DNA of 64,000 nt from Hyposmocoma kahamanoa (lineage: Eukaryota > Arthropoda > Insecta > Lepidoptera > Cosmopterigidae), in the NCBI RefSeq assembly GCF_003589595.1, contig NW_020654810.1:17510594-17574593 (forward strand), read 5' to 3'. The translations under genes and the position numbers were made by a program. The notes under the pieces were generated by a model that was not told the origin of the DNA, did no database searches, and saw only the letters and a program-made list of their open reading frames with translations. Below are positions 32,671 to 42,534 of the stretch, piece by piece; position 1 is the first letter of the stretch; the number at the start of each line of letters is the position of its first letter.

Positions 32671-34604
32671 TTCTATGCACAATTCAATAATGCGCAAATT
32701 GCGGACTTAATGTCACAAAGCATTCTTCTCATTATCATTTTTAATATTTATTTTATTAATATTATATTTAGCGTGCGTCTCTTGACAATGAGCGTACCAT
32801 AAAATGTTGTACCTAATACATTTTGCCACAGTTTTAAATTTATAGATGCATGTCCAAATAACGCCATTTTTTTATCTCTATTTTAATAAATCTCTAGGTT
32901 AATAATTGCTATCAAATAATGTGGTATTCCTGGGTTCCTGTGGGTGCTGAATGAGGAGGTTCCGGTTTTGATTCCTAATAGGACCAATCTGGGAATATAA
33001 CTTTTCTAAACTGAGTATTCCAGGCATCGCCCTAGAGTAAGTTCTATTGCTGCGTTACCCATAGTACAGGGAATTATTCTGAGACGGACAACATTATTAA
33101 TATTATCATTAGAAAGCACTGTATTTCTGACAATCTTACACTTTTCAGCACCAACGAATAAAATTTACCAAATACAGTACCTGCTTACCGATAAATCATT
33201 ACAGTACTTTCAGTACTTGCATCGATAAGTGAAACAAAGGAAAAAAAGGAGGACGCAAACGGTAAGCTCGTGACTCTAATTGTTCGAGTTTGTTATGTGA
33301 ACGTAAGCCATAATAGGTATACGTTACGGGCTTTATTGCGCCATAAACGTGTGACCGATAACGCAATATTACATGGTTTTAATTTTTAAAGAATTTCGTC
33401 CAAAATTATGTAAGGTTAACACATTACTTATTAAGAAATGTTTACCTACCTAAAACTGGGTAAATGTAACTAATTTTTTAAATTAATTTATGATTGAAAT
33501 ATGAAATGAAGTATTATGTATATTTATTCATACAAGGGCAGGTACATCATACATTATCACCTTATCTCCCAAACTAGGCGAACTTGTATCTTGAGAGACT
33601 GTTCCTTCCCAATCAATGTTCATAATTTATCTATGATATATTATATCACTACTAGTATGGTTAATACTTTAATGTTTTTAATAATAATAAAATAATGTTA
33701 TTTTGAAACTAAAATAAAAAATGTTAGTAATTATATTATTATCATTATTATTGGAGTATTGCTTTATTTTAATATTATATTAGTATATAAATTACATTGT
33801 TAGTTTATGAACTCGCAGCGTGTGAGTGTGTGTGTGATTGTGTAATGTATGCTGCATGTTAATTATTATAATTATTAACTGACTTCAAAAATGGAGGACG
33901 TTTCCAATTATACTGTTTTTTAAATGTATCTTACGCAATAACTCTGTTTTAACTGATCTGTGAACCGATTTTGATCATTCTATTTTTGTATGTGTATACA
34001 AAAATAGAATATATACGGTAAATTCTAAAATTTGTTTTTAAGTACTTATATTAAGAACTATTTTGGATTGAGAATGTCTGAAATAAATGAATTATTATTA
34101 TTATATTATTATATTATTATATATTATTATATTACACCGCTCTTCAATATCTACAGATTTGTACTAAGCTTCACTCTACAATATAGTCAGGCGGGGTTGT
34201 TAGTTGTTATTCGTAAAAAACCCTGTATGCGCGAAAACCGATAAAACAATTCCCACCAACACCCGCTTCGTACGATTAAATCAAAAGCACAATTTAATCA
34301 CCAATAAATCATATTTGTGACTTTATTTGTTACTCTTTTATGTTTTAGTTTTGTTTGTTTTCGAAGGAAATTGATTAATTTGTTTTCGCTAGTCAAAGTT
34401 TGAATGGCATTGTGTTATTGTTCTTACTTTATGGTTCAACATCCAATGTACATTGAGTATAGTACAATACTGACTATTTATTATGATGTTATTTATATAC
34501 GAAGTATTTTAGACGCCAATTATTTATAGGTTCTACTCATCAATAAAAAAGTACTTTGAATACCAATGTAGCTGACAAATTTTTGGAAATCGGCTCTAAT
34601 TTTG
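32671..34604. other. AT-rich intergenic DNA
   Basis: No gene is recognised. Positions 32930-33080 have a weak tRNA-like B box (GGTTTTGATTCC) and may be a SINE remnant. An (ATT)n run lies at 34092-34132. Confidence 0.4.
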
Positions 34605-34892
34605 GTAGCAATAGAGCGGCTTGTGAAAATTTCGTTTAAGAAAGTGCTGCCATCTTACCTATCTCAGCAGCTAAGCAGCAGTGTGAGCATTACTGTGTTC
34701 CGGGTTTGAAGGGTAAGGGTTCTGGTGAAATTACAGGTACATGAGACTTGTTAACTTATGTCTCAGGGTGACGGGTGCAGTGGCAGTGTCCTTCAGATCT
34801 TTACGATTTAAAGCTCTGAGTGGCACAGCACTGCTATGGACAGGTATAAAGGCACACGACTTGTTGGTTCAGTCACTATATCTTAAAAAAAA
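34605..34892 (+). repeat. Family A repeat, copy 6
   Basis: Near full-length copy from GTAGCAATAGAGCGGC to eight A's; ~15 bp are missing near 'GTGTAGCTTACCATC'. Directly after the tail, 34895-34946 matches 61263-61316 ('ATCTCAAAG', 'CGTAAA', 'CAAATAAA'). Confidence 0.75.
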
Positions 34893-34946
34893 CAGTGACC
34901 GGCGATCTCAAAGCTGTTTATCGTAAATAGTTTTACGCAAATAAAT

Positions 34947-35420
34947 TAGATCGTTATTTTAGATATAAAAGATCTCAGAGAATTTGTCAGAATTTTTTAA
35001 AACAACACGAGCTTATTGTTGAGAATTTTTTGTGAAATAAATCCACTAGTTTTATTTATATGGAATTATATGAAACTATTTTGACGTGTTCTGCGCAGTA
35101 AATCTAGATCTAACTTGTATCTATTACATTATGAAGATTACCACGTCTGCCGCGTTTTATGATGTTTCATTTATTATCATTGTCTATTTCAATATTTCCT
35201 TGTAGCCCTAAGGCCACAATTTTGTTGTGTCACAAACTAAGGCCACAAAGTATGCGCGCAATATACGCGCAAACCTTGAACGCTTCACTAAACGCACCAC
35301 TTGCGAATTTGTGGCCTAAGGGTCACACACTACACAAGGCGTACCTCCAAAACGTATAACAAAAAAGTATAAGTTGTTGTAAAAATAAATCCAATAACAT
35401 CACCTTTACTTCCACATTTA
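34947..35420. other. Intergenic DNA with a short inverted repeat
   Basis: GCCCTAAGGCCACAA (about 35205) and TTGTGGCCTAAGGG (about 35309) form an imperfect inverted repeat ~118 bp apart, possibly a small MITE. No gene is seen. Confidence 0.4.
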
Positions 35421-35680
35421 GTAGCAGTAGAGCTTCTTGTGAAAGAGTTCGTCCAAGGTAGTACTGCCACCTTACCTATTTCTGCCGCCAAGCAGTAATG
35501 TCGGCATTACTGTGTTCCGGTTTTGAAGAGAAGGGTGCTGGTGAAGTTACAGGTACATAAAACTTGTTATTTTATGTCTCAGAGTGACGGGAGCAATGGC
35601 AGTGACCCTCAGATCTTTGCGATTTAAAGCTCTCAGTGGCACTGCAACTGTTATGGACAGGCGTCTAGCTTACTATCATC
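35421..35680 (+). repeat. Family A repeat, copy 7 (3'-truncated)
   Basis: A good copy from GTAGCAGTAGAGCTTCTTGT to 'GCTTACTATCAT'; the last ~40 bp and the usual tail are replaced by 'AATATAATAAAAATAAA'. Confidence 0.7.
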
Positions 35681-36600
35681 GAATATAATAAAAATAAACA
35701 AGTAGATAAGATTGAGAGACTCAAGGACTTGCAGCAAACTTGCCCAACATTATTAGCGTAGTTGTGTACAAAGGACGAACGTTGCAAGCATTTTAGGTAC
35801 TCTGTAGCGGCGAATCAATTCTATCCACTTAACGTTACCCTAATCTGAGGCTACAAGCCTTTAATGTATGTTTGCCCTTTGAGTCTTTATAAGTAAAGTA
35901 GATGAATAAAGAGTAACCTACTCTGCATATTATAAGAGCACAGCAACAATACAAATGAGACTAGGGATCTTACATTAGGTACTCAGTTTTTCTAGTCTGT
36001 TCTTATTCGATTGTTTCATAAAGCTTTCAGATTATAAATGAGATATAATTTATAATAAAATAATAAAATGGTAGTTACCTTTCTTATTCTATGTTTCTTT
36101 GTCTGCAGCACCTGCTGACATAAGTTCATGGGAAAAGGTTTTTACGTAGAGAGTTACCAACTCGTCGTGCTACTGCTTGGTTACGTAGGAAATGTAACTA
36201 ACCACTGCACTATTAGTTTTTTTTTAAACGAATGCGCATTTGACCTCTATCATAAATAATGCTTATTCACTTTCGCCTCGAAAAGGTCCAAGTTACAGAG
36301 CGTTCGGGGAATAAGTCCGCAAGTATGAAGTTCCACTCTATGGCCGTTCGCTGTTTAGTGTCCATTAGAATATCTAAATAAATTGTACAACGACGATTCT
36401 TATTTCGCGTACTATACAAATTCTGTACTCAACATATTAAGAAAACTTCTGATTTAGAATATGGCAATAAATTGTCTGCCTAGACATAAACAAAGGAAAA
36501 TGCCGGGCGAAGATTACTCGGTATTTTAAGTGCATATTTAACTTCAGGACGAAAACAACCTATTAAGACAATATTTCCAAAGCTACTGTTGTTGGTTATT
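35681..36600. other. AT-rich intergenic DNA
   Basis: No gene or repeat recognised. Confidence 0.45.
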
Positions 36601-36641
36601 ATGTCAATTTCCTGGGCAAACGCTGCCAACAAAGAGCGCTC

Positions 36642-36765
36642 TGACGTCAGCGGTTGTGACGTCACTGCGTCATGTGGGTCAATAGAACGAGCTCGTCCGG
36701 GTAAAACCGTGCTACTGAAAATAGGTCACAGGTCTATAAATACGCACGCTGAACGTGAGCCTTGT
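36642..36765 (+). promoter_or_regulatory. Candidate RNA polymerase II core promoter with two CREs and a TATA box
   Basis: Two perfect CRE palindromes TGACGTCA lie at 36642-36649 and 36657-36664, a half site TGCGTCA at 36666-36672, and TATAAATA at 36735-36742. The local GC content rises sharply. Transcription would start near 36765. An ATG at about 36816 opens only a short frame that runs into a GTGAGA donor-like site, so a first exon is possible; I could not find the next exon. The 76-codon ORF through the site is probably accidental. Confidence 0.45.
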
Positions 36766-36829
36766 GACCCTGGCCGGGTTATACCGCCCAATAAGGATAA
36801 GCTTGAAGCTGAGCTATGATTAAAGTGCA

Positions 36830-37761
36830 GTGGTGAGAGCGAAATAGCGAATTGTATGTTCTACACTACAAAGGGTATCTGTATGAAAATTGTGAGGAAC
36901 ATTTTGAAGTGGAAGATTTAAGAAATATAATAAATTGAAGTTGTCGGTAGAAGAAATGTGTATGGTTAGTTTTTCATAAAGCCATATTACATTGGTCCCC
37001 CAACAGGGTTCCCGTTTTGTACGCCAACGGCAGTAAACGATGCAGGAGATATCACGGACCAAATATGTGTTTTAATTTCCATGAAATGTTTATTTCCTAC
37101 CTAGGTTAATTTCCCCACATTGTTACGTAAACCTTTTATTCCTAATTTACATTTGTAGTTCGAGCGCTTCCCACTTTGAACTTTGGACTGTGAAATTAAA
37201 TGGCATGAGACTGAATTTAAATGAAAAATGGTTTGCTTGGCAGTGATCTTATCTCACACACAAATGAACATAAATACACGGGGCGGGAAATAGAGCAAAC
37301 GGATCTATATCTATAATTCACAATAAAATGTATGCAGATTAAAATATTCAACGTATGTATATTTCCAAACAAAAAAAGGTTTACCTATACGATTGTTCAA
37401 CAAAACATTTCATTATTCGACGGCAACAATATGCCAATCCCTATTGTTTCGCGTAACAAAGGATCCGACCATTTTTGAAGGAGATAAAACGTCTTTGATG
37501 GAACAACTTTAGGACGGACCCGTATTATGTCGTATTATCTGGCCAACCTAAGATGAAAAAGTTACAATTGTCGAAATTGCTAAATATAACTTTGTCACCA
37601 AGGTCAGAAATAAAGATTGTACCGTGAAAGATACTTTGGAGACTTGTCGCATTTATCAGCTTTATAAGTAATTTAGTTTAATTTAAGGGAACGGTTTTAT
37701 ACATAAACCTCTTGTTGTCGTGTAAAAGGAAATGACATGAAAATTTAAATTGACGACCTCC
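36830..37761. other. AT-rich intergenic DNA
   Basis: No convincing exon was found downstream of the candidate promoter. Confidence 0.4.
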
Positions 37762-37995
37762 GCGGTCGCATGGCTTGCACACTGATTTGTTGATTGATTT
37801 GATGTGTTGTTGATTTGATACCGGGTTCGATCCCTGCCGGGTCAATGTAGAACTAACTATGCAATATTGTCTCGGTTCTGGGTGTTTGTGGTAGCGTCGT
37901 TATTTCCGATTTCCATAGCACAAGTGCTTAAGTTACTTTGGGAACAAAGCAACGTATGTGATGTTGTCTAATACTAAATTATTTAAATGTATAAG
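37762..37995 (+). mobile_element. tRNA-derived SINE, same family as 8811-9003
   Basis: The head CTCCGCGGTCGCATGGCTTG with B box GGGTTCGATCCCTGCCGGG is followed by 'AATATTGTCTCGGTTCTGGG', 'TTTGTGGTA' and 'GATTTCCATAGCACAAGTGC', as in the intron 2 copy in reverse. A TTGATT-rich stretch interrupts the head. Confidence 0.75.
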
Positions 37996-38089
37996 GCACT
38001 ACGTCAATATCATAGTTTTTTAAATAAAAAAGAAAAGAAAGTCGTCTGAGATTGGCATTATCAAAGTAATTTATTAATTTATTTATTTA

Positions 38090-38177
38090 CTGTTATGGGC
38101 AGGCGTGTAGCTTACCATCAGGCACACGACTTGTTAGTCCCGTTACTTAATGTCATAAAAAAAAAAAAAAAAAAAAA
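38090..38177 (+). repeat. Family A 3' fragment, copy 8
   Basis: Only the last ~65 bp and a 19-A tail: 'GGCAGGCGTGTAGCTTACCA' to 'TCATAAAA'. Confidence 0.7.
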
Positions 38178-38390
38178 TTTCTGTGTGTTCGCTCTTTGTT
38201 TTAATAATTGTAACAAGCTAATGGAAATAAAAACCAAAAATAAATGAATATTATGATAGTAAAATATCATGATATAAAATAAAATCAATATTAAGAAGAA
38301 AAGTACAAGAAAAGGAAGTTTTTTAATTTACGGCACTGTAAACTGTGTCTAACTGTAAACTGTGTGTAACTGTGTCTGTGGTAGACTTCA

Positions 38391-38397
38391 TAATAAT

Positions 38398-38436
<39 letters not shown>

Positions 38437-38440
38437 TATT
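38391..38440. repeat. (TAA)n microsatellite
   Basis: About 15 TAA units. It creates the poly-isoleucine ORF seen at 38345-38593. Confidence 0.95.
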
Positions 38441-39205
38441 ACGTTAGAAACATTGTGTACGACTCAGATCATGCACGACTTGTTTTCCGTAGCTCAACAA
38501 ACTGCACTCATTTTGCAGATTAGCAAGCAACACCGCTTAGTTCAGTTGCTACTTCAATTATCCAAGTGCACACTGCTTAATGACATAGTTTAATTGTAGA
38601 AGTTCAGAGCAATATGTTTATTTGTAACTGTTTAAAATGTAGACACTATACAAAATTAGTACGAATAATAGGCTCCACTCATTATAGTATTCGATTTTTT
38701 ATCGTGCAATATTATTTAATATACGAGTATTGTATCGTGAAATATTATTTAATAATTACACAATAATACACTTAAATATTTAAACAATTAAAATTGCCAC
38801 GTTAATTAGGTAGTGAACACTTGTCCGAGAATGATCGAAATAAGGCTTTATTTACATTGCCGCAGAATTAAAAACAAAGCGAATTTTTATTACGAAATTG
38901 TATATATAGTGTACTTCATGTCAACTGTGTAATGTACAAAATAGATACATTACTGTAGCTGCAGAGATTCCCGAGACTGCGTGACTCCAGAAGACGCGCG
39001 ACCTGTAATTCGGACCAAATAGTTTTTGTACATTACACAATTGTCATAGAGTTAATTATACTAGGGTTTCAAAAATCCGCTTGCATTTCTTTCACATTAA
39101 TGTAAATTGATGAAAGATGTGTATCAGCACCGCAGCAAGTGGAAGGCTGTTGTCTCTGTAGACAGACTCTATGATGGGAAAAGGGCTTGAATATGTATGG
39201 ACCGG
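38441..39205. other. AT-rich intergenic DNA
   Basis: No gene recognised. Confidence 0.45.
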
Positions 39206-39478
39206 TTTTTTTACATAATATAAAGTGACGGGACGAACAAGTTGCCTGATGGTGAGCTACACGCCTGTTCATAATAGTTGAAGTGCCACTCATGTCTATA
39301 AATCGCCCGTCAACCTGAGACAAAAGTTGACAAGTCCCATGTGCCTGTGATTTCACCAGCACCATTACCCTTCAAAATCGGAACACAGTAATGCTGACAT
39401 TACTGGTTGGCGGCAGAAACAGGTAAGTTGGCAGTACTTCCTTGGACGAACTCTTTCACTAGGAGCTCTACTGCTGCT
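39206..39478 (-). repeat. Family A repeat, copy 9
   Basis: Reverse-strand copy, near full length, from the T-run at 39206 to 'GAGCTCTACTGCTGCT'. A LINE fragment starts right after it. Confidence 0.75.
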
Positions 39479-39489
39479 AAAAACTACCG

Positions 39490-40105
39490 GATTGCAAAAG
39501 AGCAGCCAGGAAGCACGGCATCCTTTCCAGGGTGAGGCGTTACTTAATACCAGGACAGTTGCTTCAGCATACCAAGCACAAGTCCGGTCGTGTATGGAGT
39601 ACTGCTGCCAACTATGGGATAGTACTGCTAAATATCAACTAGCCACCTTGTATTCACTTAAAAAGCGTGAGAAGAGGCTTATAGGTGACTAGGAATTAGT
39701 AGAGTTGACGCTGCAGAGCCTTGAACGCCGCCGTAAAGTAGCCTGCTTATCAGTATTCTACAGGATATATAACGGAAAGTGTGTGAGGGAATTGCATGAA
39801 TTAATTCCGCCTTCCCCTTTTCATCTTCGGGAACCATACGCAGGCTGGGGTTTCATCCCTATGTTTTGGGTATCCCTAAGATTCACACGAAGCGCTTCGC
39901 TTCCTCATTTTTATAGCGAGTGGCTATGGAGTGGAATTCCCTGCCTGCAGACTTTTTCCCTGAACTTTATAACTAGGGCCTTTTCAAGGCCAGAGTGAAT
40001 AGGAATTATTTAGGAATGCATGCTACATTGTCGATCATCATTAATTTCCATCTGGTGAGATGGAGGTCATTTGACTACGCATTTATTTTTTAATAAAACA
40101 AAAGG
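39490..40105 (+). mobile_element. 5'-truncated LINE, C-terminal end of ORF2 and 3' UTR
   Basis: Frame 1 (39492-39692) reads AYQAQVRSCMEYCCQLWDS and LATLYSLKKREKRLIGD; after a stop, frame 2 (39705-39998) reads LQSLERRRKVACLSVFYRIY and ELHELIPPSPFHLRE. This is the region between RT and the C-terminus in many insect LINEs. Further frame changes follow, then the 3' UTR shared with 18165-18295. Non-functional. Confidence 0.75.
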
Positions 40106-40880
40106 ATTTAATATACACCAAATGTGACTTATGGCAGTAAAATATTTATGTTTCTACTTACATGTATTTCGAAGCATTAAGCTGGGGCGTAACTGAGCCA
40201 TATTTAGCGACACGCCTTCAGATATTAATGGCGCTTTTAGCGTTCCCCAAAAAAGGTTGGAAATGTAATTTATGATCCACCCCAAATATATTTTGTAATT
40301 CATCTTTATATCAACCGTAGCAAAAATCAACCATGTTGTAATTTATTTTTCAGTGGTACAAATTACAGAAAACATTTTTACGACATCAATTATAGACAAA
40401 GATGAAATAAATTATTGACGCTGTCCATTTCATTTTTAGTTTGTTTCTGTGTTTTGTTCACGTGTGCAGTGGAGTCTTTGTATTGTATTGCGTTTTTACT
40501 GTATCTGTGAACCCAAATCCGCCTTGGGCCTTGCGTGATGGATTAGCAGCTGCGTCCGGCTATATAAATTCTGTAAGTGTTTATGTGTTCGTGCCGCTTG
40601 CAATACATTTTTATCGTTTATTATTTCTTGCGGTAAAGGCTGACCATGTAGACAGATCATTATATGAGACAGTGGCCAGCTGTGACAGGTATTTGGTTTG
40701 GTACAGCACGTAGGTAATCGCCATCAGAATAACACAACTTATCTGCATATAAGTGGTACTGTCCTCCATATGTATTTAGTATTCACAGCAACATTATGCA
40801 GTCTTGATCTTAGAGGTTGTCAAAAAGATATTTACGTAACATGCGCTTCAAAGCTAATTGGTCCAAGATATTATGAAGGT
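40106..40880. other. Intergenic DNA
   Basis: A 90-codon frame at 40441-40713 (+) follows a pyrimidine-rich 'TTTTTAG', but it has no known domain. 'TGGTACAAATTACAGAAAACA' near 40354 recurs at 49421 and probably marks LINE 3' ends. Confidence 0.35.
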
Positions 40881-41031
40881 GGCTTTCCGCGGCTTGTGAT
40901 ATCACGGGCCGCGTCACGCCCGCGCTGATTTGTACATACGAGCCCGCGCCAGCACGGGCGGTACTATTCCCATGGGGTGTTGCCACGAGCTCGCACGGCG
41001 CAGCCCGTGAAGCTACGGGCTGTGGAAAGCC
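40881..41031. mobile_element. GC-rich MITE with ~34-bp inverted repeats
   Basis: The left end GGCTTTCCGCGGCTTGTGAT and the right end, read in reverse complement, GGCTTTCCACAGCCCGTAGC, are similar; both continue to TCACGGGC(C/T)GCG. The element is 151 bp and non-coding. I see no clear target duplication. Confidence 0.6.
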
Positions 41032-41356
41032 AACATGGAACATGAGCGCATTCCAAAAACGGATTGCGAGAAGGGCGAAAGAATTAGACAAAAAACCAGT
41101 TCGGCGGGAAGGAATAGAGAGCTTAAGGCTACAGGAAAATCGAAGTTGGCATCCCTGCCAACCGGTTTGGAACTGAAATGAACATCTAAGGAATAAAACT
41201 GAAAAGCGTAGTCAAAATTCTTAAGGACTTGCGATCACAACATTTTGGCCTTCGTGATCTGGATACCACCCTGGAGTTTCATAGCCCTGGCATTCATAGT
41301 ATAGGGAATTTCCTTGTCCAATGTTTTGTAAATAGTACTCTTGTCTGGTCTGGACA

Positions 41357-41961
41357 GAACTCACGAAGCGGTTTTGACCCGCGCCCGCTGCGGTTGCGGG
41401 ACAGCTGTTTTATTTCAACGCTCACGATACCGCAGGTTTGTGCGGTCACGTAGCCGCCGCGGTCGCAGAACGGCCCACAAACTTGGCGGGAGAGGATCGC
41501 AAGGCGCGCAGTTATCGATCTATGAACTATCGATTGAGATCGTAAGTTAAGTCTCAGACGTCGCCATGGAATCACATCAAAAACGATCTATCGCGTTATA
41601 CTTGCTTCATCGAAGAATTAAAAGAAGAAAGCCTAAAAGATTCAGGGTGCATCCTCTGATTCCAGAAAGAGATCGTTACGGATTATTCTTACGGATTGTT
41701 CTTATAAATGAGTTAAAAACATGAAGACAAATTCATTAATTTTATTCGGATGTCCGTTTCTACTTATTCAGAACTTTTAAGAAAAATGGTAACTGGTAGG
41801 AAACGCGTCTCTCGCGGTTTGCGGCCGCCGCGAGCAACCGTCTCCGCTGCGGGCGTAAAACGCGTCGTAAAATAAGCTACTAAATTTTGCATACATTTCT
41901 ACATTCTTCGGAGGCCACGGTCCCGCAACCTCGGCGGGCGCGGGTGAAAACTGTTCCATGA
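41357..41961. mobile_element. GC-rich TIR element, ~600 bp
   Basis: The left arm (41360-41404, with GACCCGCGCCCGCTGCGG and TTGCGGGAC) is the imperfect reverse complement of the right arm (41917-41961, GTCCCGCAA and CGGGCGCGGGTG). GC-rich sub-terminal blocks flank an AT-rich centre. The ORFs at 41229-41575 and 41777-41959 run across it and are not protein-like. Confidence 0.55.
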
Positions 41962-41998
41962 CTTCTTAGCCTAAGTAAATAAAGACGATAAAAAGCAA

Positions 41999-42029
<31 letters not shown>

Positions 42030-42030
42030 C
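41999..42030. repeat. (AT)n microsatellite
   Basis: Fourteen to fifteen AT units. Confidence 0.95.
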
Positions 42031-42534
42031 GTCCTTTACTTAGTAAATAAGTAGACGATATTCAATAGAAAATTTTGTTTTGTTAGAAATTAATCGAAAA
42101 TATATTAATTTTGATTTCTTCAATTAGGTAATTGTTACAAAATAATCTTCAATAAAGTCTTTGAAAATTACGCGTCCTCCAATTAAGATTCTAATTTGTA
42201 ATTTGTAAGGCTTTTTAAATTATCTAATTTGTAAGGCTTTTGTTGTTACAATGTTATAAATATATTTCAAAATTATTATTACATTAATAAATAATTGAAA
42301 TTATACTGTGTGTTTTTGTTTACATATTACAAAAAGGTGTGATCAATATCGCGTACCATACGGTGTCGAAAGGTACAAAAATTATTTTTAGCCTTGTTTT
42401 ATGAATTCATGCAGAAATTTCTTTGCTTTTAAGTAAAAAAATAGGATAAATGATACAACATTATATTTTTGCTGAAGTAAGCTGTCATTTTTGAAGACAG
42501 ATCGGTAGGCAATAACATAACTTTTTTCAAGTGT
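42031..42534. other. AT-rich intergenic DNA
   Basis: Nothing recognised. Confidence 0.5.

Noticed and set aside
36589..36819. 76-codon ORF across the candidate promoter
   Set aside because: It runs through the CRE and TATA motifs upstream of the likely start and has no protein-like features.
38345..38593. ORF with poly-isoleucine
   Set aside because: It is produced by the (TAA)n microsatellite.
40441..40713. 90-codon ORF after a pyrimidine tract
   Set aside because: It starts with TTG, has no recognised domain and no partner exon.
41229..41575. Overlapping ORFs on both strands
   Set aside because: They follow the GC-rich TIR of a non-coding element; arginine- and serine-rich in all frames, as expected from composition.
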